NCBI GenBank assembly: GCA_013388755.1
Contig: JACAEQ010000108.1
Coordinates: 1 to 64,000, forward strand
From: Chloroflexota bacterium
Lineage (GTDB): Bacteria > Chloroflexota > Chloroflexia > Chloroflexales > Roseiflexaceae
Direction of reading: 5' to 3'
Length of the DNA: 64,000 nt
The notes below the pieces were generated by a model that saw nothing but the letters and a program-made list of their open reading frames with translations, did no database searches and had not been told where the DNA came from. Position 1 is the stretch's first letter, and every line of letters starts with the position of its first letter. Positions 35,356-44,589 of the stretch are shown piece by piece. Both the position numbers and the translations under genes were made by a program.

Positions 35356-36294
35356 TCACTGAACGCGCGACGCCAGTTCTGGCGCATACCGTTGCAGATC
35401 GGTGCGTAGCCGCAACAACGCAAGATCAGCGGCTTTGGCTTCGAGCATAATATCGAATGGCGGCAACCCGCGCGCGGCGTTGAGCAGGGCGATGAATTCG
35501 AAGGGGTTCAAATAATCGCTATGCTGGCCGGGCCGCGGTGCGAGCACATGGGGCGCGCCGCGGGATTGCGGCTGCATGTGCGCTTCGGTGCGCTGCGTGC
35601 TGAAGTGTACCTCTGGGCGCACACCTGGCGGCCAGGTTGCCAGCGCCAGACTGAGCGCTTCCGCCAGGCCGATCCGTTCCGGATTATGCAGCTGCAAATG
35701 CAGCGCATCGAACACAACGGGTACACCGGTGATCCGGTGGAGACGCAGGACGTCGAACAGGCCGAACCGTGTATCATCGTGTTCTACGGCCATGCGCCGC
35801 CGTACGGCAGGTGCCAGGCGCTCGAATCGCGCCGCAAACCGCTCGATCGCTGCCGCCCTGTCATCGCTGGCACCCCCGACGTGCAGCACGACAACACTCT
35901 CCGCGCCGACGCCGAGTGCATCGAGGAGCGCAGCCTGAAGCCCAACCACCTGCCCGGCACGCGCCGCGACGTCTGGAGCCGCAGTTCCAAGCGCGGATGA
36001 AAGCGCCGAATGGACGGTCAGCCGGATGGCGGCGCTTCGCGCCAGCGCACCGGCTTCGCCAAACATGTCGGCAGCGGCGCGCTGTGCCAGCATCACCCCG
36101 GCGCTGTCTTCGGCTGCCAGAAGATCCTCCGGTAGACGATAGAAGCCGATATGGTGCGCCTGTAAGTAGCGCAGCACCTCGCATACCCGGAGCAACCGCA
36201 GGCTTACATGCGTGCCCGCCTCGGCCTGGTGTACGCCGGCGTTGCGAAGCCGGTCGTGGCCCAGTATTCTGGTGGCGACTCCCAGGCGTAGCAT
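35356..36294 (-). CDS. uvsE: UV damage endonuclease (UvdE/UvsE family)
   Basis: 312 residues from ATG 36294. This TIM-barrel nuclease family nicks 5' of UV photoproducts in an alternative excision pathway. Visible family elements are RLGVATRI at the start, the histidine in RLTVHSAL, VVLHVGGASDDRAAAIERF, VEHDDTRFGLFDVL, PVVFDALHLQLHNP, VHFSTQRTEAHM, HSDYLNPFEF and the C-terminal DIMLEAKAADLALLRL. Metal-binding His, Glu and Asp residues and the DIMLEAK lysine are retained. A near-perfect promoter with a tandem direct repeat lies upstream. It is the first gene of a two-gene unit. Confidence 0.88.
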   Translation of the reverse strand: MLRLGVATRILGHDRLRNAGVHQAEAGTHVSLRLLRVCEVLRYLQAHHIGFYRLPEDLLAAEDSAGVMLAQRAAADMFGEAGALARSAAIRLTVHSALSSALGTAAPDVAARAGQVVGLQAALLDALGVGAESVVVLHVGGASDDRAAAIERFAARFERLAPAVRRRMAVEHDDTRFGLFDVLRLHRITGVPVVFDALHLQLHNPERIGLAEALSLALATWPPGVRPEVHFSTQRTEAHMQPQSRGAPHVLAPRPGQHSDYLNPFEFIALLNAARGLPPFDIMLEAKAADLALLRLRTDLQRYAPELASRVQ

Positions 36295-36337
36295 CAGACG
36301 ATCACCTTGATTGTGGCATTCAGGGAAGATGATTACA

Positions 36338-36377
36338 CGGTTTCGTATAGTATATTCCGGTTTCGTGTATCTGTCAA
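36338..36377 (-). promoter_or_regulatory. uvdE promoter with 20-bp-spaced direct repeats
   Basis: Minus-strand TTGACA (36372-36377), 17-bp spacer, TATACT (36349-36354). Two copies of CGGTTTCGT (plus strand, 36338-36346 and 36358-36366) are spaced exactly 20 bp apart, one in the spacer and one just after the -10, so a regulator could bind both on the same DNA face. Confidence 0.75.
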
Positions 36378-36402
36378 GTGCCGGGATCATGGATCTACAT
36401 GG

Positions 36403-37440
36403 TCACGATCGGACATACACCGGGTTGGTATACAACCATGGCATGCCGCGCCGGTACCCTTCGAGACGATACACTCCCGGGTACATGACCGAATGGCGCA
36501 GGATCTGGATGCCGCGCGCCAGGATCCGGCCGTTGTAGATGAGGTGCAGTTCGGCGTCGCGCCCGGTATCGGCGACGAATGTCAGCGGGCCGCCCTTCAG
36601 GCTGGCATCATCACCTGGATGCCAGCGCTCGGCGCCACGCGCTGCATGAAACGTCAGCGCCGGGCAGTCGCCGTCGAGCCGGTTGACAAAATAGGAATGC
36701 CCGGCAGCGAGCGCGTCGAGGATGGTGCGTGTCGCTGCACGCGGATCGGCCGGGAGACGATCCGGCAACAGGATATAGTTCGTCAGTGTGCCAAACATCC
36801 AGCGGTAGGGAAAGACCGCGACTCTGCCCCAGGGCGCCTGGCGAATGAAGGCATGGGCGTCCACGCCGCCAACACCGTAGGTGCGCCTGCCGGCCATGTT
36901 CAGCCGGTCCCACCAGGCGAGCGTCTCGGGCGTGGGGCCGCTGATGCCCAGGCGCGGGAAGAAATAGAGTAACTCTTTCGTACGCGGTGTCAGGTGCTCG
37001 CCCCAGTCGCTCATGATGTTCCATACTTCAAGCCCGACGCTCCGGCCATCGCGGTTGCGCGGGCCGTCGATCCCCCAGTCATCCCAGCGATAGATCTCCT
37101 TGAAGTCATTCTTCACCCGTTCGTCGGGATGTGCAATGATGCCGGAACCGCCGGCAGCATAGACCTCGTCAATAAATGCCTGCGGCGGGAGGTGGTGATC
37201 GACCAGGCGATCGATGCCGAGCACGAGAAAATGGTTGCGCGGCGGTGTAATCTCATACCCGGCAATGACGAGCACATCATGCAGCCACCCTTCCCAGGCT
37301 TTTGCCCGCAGATCGTCATGGTCGGTGATGATGATCCAGCGCAACCCGGCATCGCGCGCGGCGATCGCCAGATCCTCAACGCTGCCGCTACCATCGGAGA
37401 AATGGGTATGCATGTGGAGCGCGCCGGGATATGCGTGCAT
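36403..37440 (-). CDS. PHP-domain metal-dependent phosphoesterase
   Basis: 345 residues from ATG 37440, preceded by GGAGG at 8 nt. The N-terminal PHP motifs are LHMHTHFSDGSGSVEDL, ITDHDD and GYEITPP, followed by IIAHPDE and the DAHAF motif (GVGGVDAHAF), giving a full trinuclear metal set. Residues about 250-345 form a beta-sandwich extension. PHP stand-alone enzymes hydrolyse nucleotide or sugar phosphates; the substrate is unknown. It is separated from uvdE by the uvdE promoter. Confidence 0.85.
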   Translation of the reverse strand: MHAYPGALHMHTHFSDGSGSVEDLAIAARDAGLRWIIITDHDDLRAKAWEGWLHDVLVIAGYEITPPRNHFLVLGIDRLVDHHLPPQAFIDEVYAAGGSGIIAHPDERVKNDFKEIYRWDDWGIDGPRNRDGRSVGLEVWNIMSDWGEHLTPRTKELLYFFPRLGISGPTPETLAWWDRLNMAGRRTYGVGGVDAHAFIRQAPWGRVAVFPYRWMFGTLTNYILLPDRLPADPRAATRTILDALAAGHSYFVNRLDGDCPALTFHAARGAERWHPGDDASLKGGPLTFVADTGRDAELHLIYNGRILARGIQILRHSVMYPGVYRLEGYRRGMPWLYTNPVYVRS

Positions 37441-37594
37441 ATGCTCTGCCTCCAGCCGCCGCGTCAACCATACCACCGGATGCTGCGCACGGCGATCGGT
37501 ATTGTAGCACCTGGGAAAATGGTATACTGCTCATTAATGGCGGATCTTTTGCGATCATGCGCTCCCGCCACGATAACCGCGCACCCCCGTATCA

Positions 37595-40564
37595 ATGAGC
37601 CATCACGACCATACCATACGTGCGCTGTGCGTACTTGCCTGCCTGATCCTGTTCTGTATGCTGCCCGGTGCGCATGCGGCGGCGCACCCCGGCCCGAACC
37701 TGCTGAGCAATGGTGGCCTCGCGCGCGGAAGCGTGACATTCGATACCTTCGCTCTGCTCCGACCAGCCGCGAACCAGGCGCCGACCATCAACCCGGCTGC
37801 GAGTGTCACCGGCGGGGCAGCGCCGTTGCGTGTCCGCTTTGCGGCACGTGCCGCCGATGCTGACGGCACGATCAGCACCTACCAGTGGCTCTTCGGCGAT
37901 GGTACGGAAGCGCGCATCGCCAACCCGACGCACACCTATCAGGCGCGCGGTAACTATCAGGTCACCCTGAATGTCTGGGATAACGACGGCGCCATACGCT
38001 CTGCGCAGCTCCGTATTGGCGTCACGGATGACACGTCACCCACCATTGATATCGTCACGCCATCCGGCACCACGACCCACACCACGCGCGCGGTAACGCT
38101 GGTGCTTGCCGGTATTGCGGCGACCACTACAGGCGTGATTGACTCCGTATACTGGGATAACCTGCGCACCGGGCAATCCGGCACCGTTACCGTCATGGCT
38201 GCCGCGCGCCTGAACTGGACCACACCGCCGATCGAACTGGCGCCCGGGCGTAACGAGATCCTGATGACGGTCATTGATAATCGCGGGCGCGCCGCAACTG
38301 ATCGACTGATCATGATGCGGCACGTCAGTGGCCCGCAGATCAGCGCGGTGCGCGTGGCAACCACCCGCGTGCGCCAGTATGAGCGCTACCAGGTTGATTT
38401 TCAGGTGGCGACCGTGTCGGCCCATCCGCTTTTCACGTATGACGAGAAGCCGCCGCCGGGTGTCATGCCCGGTATCGGCATCACGGTCGAGGGTGTGATC
38501 ACCACCCCCTCGGGGCGCATTGTGCGCCAGCCGGCGTTCTATCGCGAAGATGCGACACGGGAGACGAGAGGAGACGAGACCTATTATGCCCCGGCAGGCG
38601 CAACCGGCTGGAGCCTGCGCTATGCGCCTGTTGAACCTGGCGAGCATCGCGTGGCGTTGCACGCCCGTGATGCCAGCGGCAGTACCAGCGTCGTTGCCGG
38701 GCGCTTCACGGCCCTGCCGCCGGAGCGCAAAGGGTTCATTGGCGTCAGTGCGCACGACTCGCGCTACTTTACATTCAGCAACGGCGAGATCTTCTGGCCA
38801 ATCGGCCCGGCCTGGGCAGGCGATCCGGAAGACGGGCAGGGCTTCAACTTCGACCGGCCCTGGCTGGCCGGGTCTGGAATCTATAGCAGCAACTGGGCAC
38901 GCTGGAAATCAACCGCCGAGCAGCTCGGCAACGAAGGTTTCTCATCACGGCTGAGCTTCCAGGAGCACTACCCCGGCCATGAACTCTCACAGGAACTGTT
39001 CTATCCCGATGGCTACCGCATGTGGCTGGGCAGCTTCATTGATGATGCATTCGCGCCCCGGCTCATGCCCGATACCGACTACCAGATCAGTATACGGCTC
39101 AAGACCGTTGATCTGGCCGGCCCACGCGACAAAGGGCAGCCTTACGGCCTGGTGGTGAAGCTACACGACTGGCCCGAGGAACCGGGCTTCGAGCGAGCGA
39201 ACCGCGCAAACCACTCGCTCATCCCGCGCATCAGCGTGAACCGCGACTGGCATACCGTTGTTGCAACCTATCGTACTGGCGATGACGAGGGCGCCGGCCA
39301 GCCACGCGCCGACCTGAGCATCTACCTGGAGAACGTCACGGCCGGCAGAGCCTACATTGACGCCTTCTCGGTGCGCGAAATCCTGCCCGGCGGCCGCCTC
39401 GGCCCGGAACTGATCCGCAACCCGCGCGCCGATCTCCACACGTATGTCGAACAGCGACCGGCGGCCGCGATTGATGACCATCTGGCGCAGGCCGAGCGCG
39501 CCGGGATCTTCTTCAAAGTTGTGGTCCATGACAAGAATGACTGGATCCAGAATCACCTGCTGGCGCAGGGCATCTTCGCCGACACCGGCGACGGGTACTA
39601 TCAGCCGCGCGGCACGAAGGCCCGCTGGTTGCTCGAGCAGTGGTGGCGCTACATCATTGCTCGCTGGGGATATTCCACCGCGGTCCATTCCTGGGAGCTG
39701 AACAATGAAGGTCCACCCGATGACGGCAGCGGTGACCATGCCTGGATGGCGCAGGAGTTTGCACGCTTCATGGACGAGCATGACGCCCACCCGCACATGG
39801 CCACGACCTCGTTCTGGTGCTGCTGGCAACCAGCCTTCTGGGGTGATCGCGCCCGCTTTCCGAACATTGACTATGCCGACATCCACGAATACCCGCAGGC
39901 TGACACCCGTTTCGCCGATGGGACGCCGGTCGCCTACGACGTCGCGCGCTTTCAGGCCGAGAGCAGCCTCGCCTACGCCGCCGGCGGCGTCGGGATGCCG
40001 ATTATGCGTGGCGAGGTCGGCTTCCTGTACGAGCCGGTATACAGTTACCTGGCGCGACCCAATCCCGGCGTCTGGTTCCATAACCTGCTCTGGGCGCAAC
40101 TCAATGCCGGCGCTCTGTTCGACCCGGGGTACTGGGATCGCGCGCATATGGAAGCATTCGACGCCGCCAGCGTCGCCGCCGCCTTCGCACGCTTTGTTGA
40201 CACGCTCGATGACCTGCCGCGCGGGGGATATGGTGACGCAGCGCCCGGAGTGAGTAACCGTAACCTGCGGGTCTATGGGCAGACGAACCCGGCCACCGGT
40301 CGGGCGCACCTCTGGGTTCAGAATACGCAACATACATGGCGCAACGTGATGGGCGTCGAGGAACCGCAGGCAGTGACACCGCAGAGCGGTACGGTGACTG
40401 TCGCCATGGGCGCGGTGGGAACGTATACCGTCGAATGGTGGGACACAGCCACGGGTACGGTTCGTCGCAGCGAAGCGCTGAGGACCGACTCACAGGGCCG
40501 GCTCACACTGCGGATCAATGCCCTGCGGAGCGATCTGGCGCTGAAGATCCGCCGCGTGCCGTAA
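37595..40564 (+). CDS. Secreted multidomain glycoside hydrolase (PKD, DUF5060-like, TIM barrel)
   Basis: 989 residues with a signal peptide (about 1-29). A PKD domain (about 50-150, with YQWLFGDGTEARIANPTHTY) is followed by an Ig-like region, a DUF5060-type beta-sandwich (about 255-385), and a jelly-roll-like carbohydrate-binding stretch (about 420-600). The catalytic barrel has a probable acid/base E705 in SWELNNEG and a nucleophile E807 in MRGEVGF, the clan A arrangement. A C-terminal beta domain ends the protein. It is probably an extracellular polysaccharide hydrolase; the polymer cannot be named. Confidence 0.78.
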   Translation: MSHHDHTIRALCVLACLILFCMLPGAHAAAHPGPNLLSNGGLARGSVTFDTFALLRPAANQAPTINPAASVTGGAAPLRVRFAARAADADGTISTYQWLFGDGTEARIANPTHTYQARGNYQVTLNVWDNDGAIRSAQLRIGVTDDTSPTIDIVTPSGTTTHTTRAVTLVLAGIAATTTGVIDSVYWDNLRTGQSGTVTVMAAARLNWTTPPIELAPGRNEILMTVIDNRGRAATDRLIMMRHVSGPQISAVRVATTRVRQYERYQVDFQVATVSAHPLFTYDEKPPPGVMPGIGITVEGVITTPSGRIVRQPAFYREDATRETRGDETYYAPAGATGWSLRYAPVEPGEHRVALHARDASGSTSVVAGRFTALPPERKGFIGVSAHDSRYFTFSNGEIFWPIGPAWAGDPEDGQGFNFDRPWLAGSGIYSSNWARWKSTAEQLGNEGFSSRLSFQEHYPGHELSQELFYPDGYRMWLGSFIDDAFAPRLMPDTDYQISIRLKTVDLAGPRDKGQPYGLVVKLHDWPEEPGFERANRANHSLIPRISVNRDWHTVVATYRTGDDEGAGQPRADLSIYLENVTAGRAYIDAFSVREILPGGRLGPELIRNPRADLHTYVEQRPAAAIDDHLAQAERAGIFFKVVVHDKNDWIQNHLLAQGIFADTGDGYYQPRGTKARWLLEQWWRYIIARWGYSTAVHSWELNNEGPPDDGSGDHAWMAQEFARFMDEHDAHPHMATTSFWCCWQPAFWGDRARFPNIDYADIHEYPQADTRFADGTPVAYDVARFQAESSLAYAAGGVGMPIMRGEVGFLYEPVYSYLARPNPGVWFHNLLWAQLNAGALFDPGYWDRAHMEAFDAASVAAAFARFVDTLDDLPRGGYGDAAPGVSNRNLRVYGQTNPATGRAHLWVQNTQHTWRNVMGVEEPQAVTPQSGTVTVAMGAVGTYTVEWWDTATGTVRRSEALRTDSQGRLTLRINALRSDLALKIRRVP

Positions 40565-40634
40565 CGGGAATCCTGGTACACTACGCGATACTCACGGATT
40601 ATGACAGTTGTAGCTACCGGTAGGGAGATGAGGC

Positions 40635-41981
40635 ATGGACAGCTTTAATGCTCACATCGAGGCCAGCAAGGGTCGCTATTTCGACGAACTCTGTACGTTG
40701 CTGCGTCAGCCCTCGATTGCCGCACAGGGCGTTGGTATCGAGGAGACTGCTCTGCTTGTCGCACAGCGGCTGGAACGAGCCGGCGCCAGGGTGCAGGTCT
40801 TTCGTATGCCCGGTGCCGCGCCGGTGGTGTATGGCAGTATCGGCGCCGGCCCGCGTACGCTGCTGATCTATGATCACTACGATGTTCAACCCCCCGAACC
40901 GCTCGACCTGTGGCACTCGCCGCCGTTTGAGCCCGCGCTGCGCGACGGCAAACTATATGCGCGCGGCGTCGCCGACAACAAAGGCAACCTGATGCTGCGC
41001 ATCCAGGCGATCGAGTCGTGGCTGGCCGCAACGGGCGATCTCCCGTGCCGGATCAACTTCCTGATCGAGGGTGAAGAAGAGATCGGCTCGGTCAACCTGG
41101 AGGCCTTCTGCCATCATCATCGCGACCTGCTCCGCGCCGACGGCTGCCTCTGGGAAACCGGCGGCGTCAACGCCCTCGAACAGCCGACTATCATGTGCGG
41201 TGCCAAAGGCATCTGTTATGTCGAGCTTGTGGCGCGCGGCGCAAGCTATGATCTGCATTCTGCCAACGCCACCATGGTTCCCAATCCGGCCTGGCGGCTC
41301 ACCTGGGCGCTGGCAACGCTCAAGGCGCCTGACGAGCGAGTCCTCATCCCCGGCTTCTACGACCGGGTGCGCCCGCCGTCAGCAGCCGATATGGCGGCGC
41401 TGGCAAGCATTCCGCTCGATGATGACGCGTTGCTGGCCGACTTCGGCATTCCGCGGTTCCTCGGCGGCATGCATGGTCTCGAACGCCTCAAGACGCACCT
41501 GTTCAGCCCGACATGCACGATCTGCGGCATGGTTGCGGGGTATACCGGCGAAGGCTCAAAGACGGTCCTGCCATCCGAGGCGCGCGCCAAGATTGACTTC
41601 CGTCTGGTGCCCGACATGGACCCGGCCGAGGTTGTCGCGGCGTTACGTCGGCACCTTGATGACCACGGCTTCGATGACATCGCCATTCTTGAGCACGGCC
41701 ACGAGAAGCCGGGCCGCTCCGATCCTGACTCCCACGTCGCCCGGGCAATGGCAACGGCCATCCGCCAGACATACGGTCAGGAGCCGGTCGTCTACCCGAC
41801 GATGGCCGGTACCGGCCCGGTCTACCCGGTCTGCATCGAACCGGGTACGCCGATGACCTCGGGATGTGGCACAGGTTACCAGGGTACGCTCATCCACGCG
41901 CCGGATGAAAACATCCGCCTGGATGACTACTGGACTGCGATGCGCTGCATGGGGGCATTTATCGCCGCGTTCGCTGCATAG
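40635..41981 (+). CDS. M20 family metallopeptidase (dipeptidase-like)
   Basis: 448 residues, the usual length of M20 dipeptidases and deacylases. Zinc-site motifs in order are YDHYDVQPP (His and Asp), ARGVADNKGN, EGEEEIGS (general base Glu) and, later, the dimerisation lid and YPTMAGTGPVYPV with the C-terminal His in GTLIHAPDEN. GGGAG precedes the ATG. The enzyme is cytoplasmic and hydrolyses dipeptides or N-acyl amino acids. It is a single gene, 70 bp after the glycoside hydrolase. Confidence 0.92.
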   Translation: MDSFNAHIEASKGRYFDELCTLLRQPSIAAQGVGIEETALLVAQRLERAGARVQVFRMPGAAPVVYGSIGAGPRTLLIYDHYDVQPPEPLDLWHSPPFEPALRDGKLYARGVADNKGNLMLRIQAIESWLAATGDLPCRINFLIEGEEEIGSVNLEAFCHHHRDLLRADGCLWETGGVNALEQPTIMCGAKGICYVELVARGASYDLHSANATMVPNPAWRLTWALATLKAPDERVLIPGFYDRVRPPSAADMAALASIPLDDDALLADFGIPRFLGGMHGLERLKTHLFSPTCTICGMVAGYTGEGSKTVLPSEARAKIDFRLVPDMDPAEVVAALRRHLDDHGFDDIAILEHGHEKPGRSDPDSHVARAMATAIRQTYGQEPVVYPTMAGTGPVYPVCIEPGTPMTSGCGTGYQGTLIHAPDENIRLDDYWTAMRCMGAFIAAFAA

Positions 41982-42060
41982 CCGTTGAACGCATCCGGCA
42001 CGCAGGAACGACCAGCGAGACCACGCGGTGTGCGGCGATATCTGGTGCAGTGTACGAGGG

Positions 42061-42684
42061 CTACCGCTCTACGTGCCGTAATCCGTTGACGAACAGGCGG
42101 CGCATTGCCGCAGCAATCCGCTCGCTGCTGTACAAAAGATCCTGGCGTTCGAAACTGTAGAGTTGTGGCGAGGTTGCAGCCAGAATGACGTCGGCAACAA
42201 TCGGCCCGTCAATTGTATCAACCTCGCCACAGGCAACCGCTTCGGCAAGCAGCGCGACGATCGTCTCGTGCAACCATGCATGAAACGGCCCACGAAAACC
42301 CTTCTTGCGCCGCGCACCGGTCGCGGCATCCTCAATTGCGGCAAACATCGGTAGATGCGACTCGGTCAACTCGATTTTTTCGGCGATCAGGACGTCGAGT
42401 CGTGCCAGTGGCGACGGCGTCGTTACAGTATCGCTGACCAGCGCGCCGACACGCTCCTGAAACGCCGCCAGATCCTCTTTGATCAGCGCGCGGCAGAGTT
42501 CACCCTTGTCGGCAAAGTGCCGGTAGAGCGTTCCCTGGCCGACACCCGCCGAGCGCGCGATCTCGTGCATGCTGGTGCGATCAACCCCCTGCCCGGCAAA
42601 CAGGCGCTTGGCCGCTGCCAGAATCTGTTGCCGGTTCTCACGCGCGTCGCGCCGTTGCCGGCGTTGTGTCTGCTCCACGTCCAC
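42061..42684 (-). CDS. TetR-family repressor of the adjacent ABC exporter
   Basis: 207 residues. The N-terminal helix-turn-helix includes ILAAAKRLFAGQGVDRTSMHEIARSAGVGQGTLYRHF, broken here as the standard TetR region (residues about 20-56), with a divergent helical C-terminal ligand domain. It is transcribed away from the ABC exporter genes, and two CGGA...TCCG palindromes lie in the shared promoter region. This is the typical layout of a drug-sensing exporter repressor that also represses itself. Confidence 0.9.
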   Translation of the reverse strand: MDVEQTQRRQRRDARENRQQILAAAKRLFAGQGVDRTSMHEIARSAGVGQGTLYRHFADKGELCRALIKEDLAAFQERVGALVSDTVTTPSPLARLDVLIAEKIELTESHLPMFAAIEDAATGARRKKGFRGPFHAWLHETIVALLAEAVACGEVDTIDGPIVADVILAATSPQLYSFERQDLLYSSERIAAAMRRLFVNGLRHVER

Positions 42685-42708
42685 GAGTGATGTCTCCGTT
42701 CGCTCCTC

Positions 42709-42770
42709 TTGACAAACGGATACCTGTCCGCTATAATCCTCTAAACGGACAATCGTCCGCTTAGATTATA
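42709..42770 (+). promoter_or_regulatory. ABC exporter promoter with two TetR-type operators
   Basis: TTGACA (42709-42714), 17 bp, TATAAT (42732-42737). Operator 1, CGGATACCTGTCCG (42717-42730), fills the spacer; operator 2, CGGACAATCGTCCG (42746-42759), is 29 bp further on and covers the start region. A minus-strand TATAAT at 42765-42770 may serve the repressor gene. The arrangement predicts repression of both directions by the TetR protein. Confidence 0.85.
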
Positions 42771-42798
42771 CAACAGCCGTCAAGCATGCACGACTCCC

Positions 42799-44589
42799 AT
42801 GCACGCTACTCGTAAACTGGCGCGCTATCTCGCGCCCTACCGTCTCCAGGCGATTCTTGCACCATTGCTGATGGCGCTTGAAGTCGCGATGGACCTGATG
42901 CAACCACGGCTCGTGCAGCACATCATTGACGACGGGATCGCGCGTGGCGATATGGCAGTTGTGTTCACCACCGGCGGATGGATGGTCGGCGCAGCGCTGA
43001 TCGGCCTGGTCGGCGGGATGGGATGCACGATCTTTGCCATTCTGGCAGGCCAGCATTTTGGCGCGGATCTGCGCGGCGACCTGTTTCGCAAGGTACAGTC
43101 GTTCTCGTTCGGTAATCTCGATCGCCTCGACACTGGCGCGCTGATCACGCGCCTGACCAATGATGTCACCCAGGTCGTCGAGATCGTGATGATGCTGTTG
43201 CGTATTATGGTACGCGTCCCGCTGCTGCTGGTCGGCAGCCTGATCATGGCGGTGATCACGAGTCCGCGGCTGGCACTGATCTTCCTGGTCCTGGTTCCAC
43301 TGGTGCTGGCTGCGCTGAACTGGATCATCAATAAGACCTTCCCCATGTTTGGCGACGTGCAACGGCGGCTCGACACAATCAACACCATCCTGCAGGAAAA
43401 CCTGGCCGGTGTGCGTGTCGTCAAGGCATTCGCTCGTTCCGGTCACGAGCAGCAGCGTTTCCACGGTGCAAACGATCGTCTGATGGATCAGAACATTCTG
43501 GCCATGCGCACCAGCGCCGTCACGATGCCTCTGATGATGCTGGCGATGAATGGTGGCGTCGTGGCGGCGATCTGGTTTGGTGGGATCAGTATCACCACCG
43601 GCGACCTGCACGTCGGTCAACTGGTGGCATTTATCAACTATCTCACGCAAACGCTGATGTCGCTGATGATGATCAGCATGCTGGTCATACGCATCGCGCG
43701 CGCGGAAGCATCGGCCGGGCGCATTCACGAGGTGCTGGAGAGTGAGCCGGAAGTTCGACCGGTGCCCGGCGCGCGTACAGCCTTTGCACCACAGGGGCGT
43801 GTGGCCTTTGAAAACGTCTGGTTCAGCTACGATGGCGCGAGCGAGGCGAATGGTGAACGTTCAACCTTCAACGTTCAACCGTCGCCGTACGACTACGCGC
43901 TCAAAGACGTATCCTTCGTCGCCGAACCAGGCCAGACTGTCGCAATCCTTGGCGCGACCGGTTCAGGTAAGTCCAGCCTGGTGAACCTGATCCCCCGGTT
44001 CTACGATGTCACTTCAGGGCGCGTCACGCTTGACGGCATTGACGTTCGCGACATTGACGAGGCCGCGCTACGCCGGGCGGTTGGCGTTGCACTGCAGGAG
44101 ACCGTTCTGTTCAGCGGCACGATCCGCGACAATATTCGCTACGGCCGGCCCGATGCCAGCGACGATGAGGTGATTACCGCAGCCAGGATCGCCCAGGCGC
44201 ATGCGTTCATCATGCGTTTCCCCGACGGCTATGATTCGCCTGTCGGGCAACGTGGCGTCAACCTCTCTGGAGGGCAGAAGCAACGCATTGCCATCGCCCG
44301 TGCGTTACTGGCCGAACCGATGATCCTGATCCTCGACGACAGCACCAGCGCCGTGGATGTCGCCACCGAAGCGCAGATCCAGGCCGCGCTCAGGAGTATG
44401 GCGCAGCGCCAGACGCGTATCATCGTGGCGCAGCGTATCAGCGCGGTGCTGGGCGCCGATATGATCCTGGTGCTGGATGATGGGCGAGTTGTTGGGCGCG
44501 GGACGCACACTGAATTGCTTGAGAACAGTCCGATCTATCGCGAAATCTACGAGTCGCAACTGGCAAACGGAGTACTGTCGCATGACTGA
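42799..44589 (+). CDS. Heterodimeric ABC exporter subunit 1
   Basis: 596 residues: six transmembrane helices (about 1-310), then an ATPase with Walker A GATGSGKSS, signature NLSGGQKQRIA and Walker B MILILDDSTSAVD. The residue after the Walker B aspartate is Asp rather than Glu, as is common in the degenerate site of heterodimeric exporters. Just before the Walker A strand there is an unusual insert of about 18 residues (EANGERSTFNVQPSPYDY). It overlaps the second subunit by 8 bp. Substrate unknown; drug or lipid export under TetR control is likely. Confidence 0.92.
   Translation: MHATRKLARYLAPYRLQAILAPLLMALEVAMDLMQPRLVQHIIDDGIARGDMAVVFTTGGWMVGAALIGLVGGMGCTIFAILAGQHFGADLRGDLFRKVQSFSFGNLDRLDTGALITRLTNDVTQVVEIVMMLLRIMVRVPLLLVGSLIMAVITSPRLALIFLVLVPLVLAALNWIINKTFPMFGDVQRRLDTINTILQENLAGVRVVKAFARSGHEQQRFHGANDRLMDQNILAMRTSAVTMPLMMLAMNGGVVAAIWFGGISITTGDLHVGQLVAFINYLTQTLMSLMMISMLVIRIARAEASAGRIHEVLESEPEVRPVPGARTAFAPQGRVAFENVWFSYDGASEANGERSTFNVQPSPYDYALKDVSFVAEPGQTVAILGATGSGKSSLVNLIPRFYDVTSGRVTLDGIDVRDIDEAALRRAVGVALQETVLFSGTIRDNIRYGRPDASDDEVITAARIAQAHAFIMRFPDGYDSPVGQRGVNLSGGQKQRIAIARALLAEPMILILDDSTSAVDVATEAQIQAALRSMAQRQTRIIVAQRISAVLGADMILVLDDGRVVGRGTHTELLENSPIYREIYESQLANGVLSHD

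Noticed and set aside
36372-36390. Longer UvdE start at 36390
   Set aside because: The extension would be translated from within the promoter.
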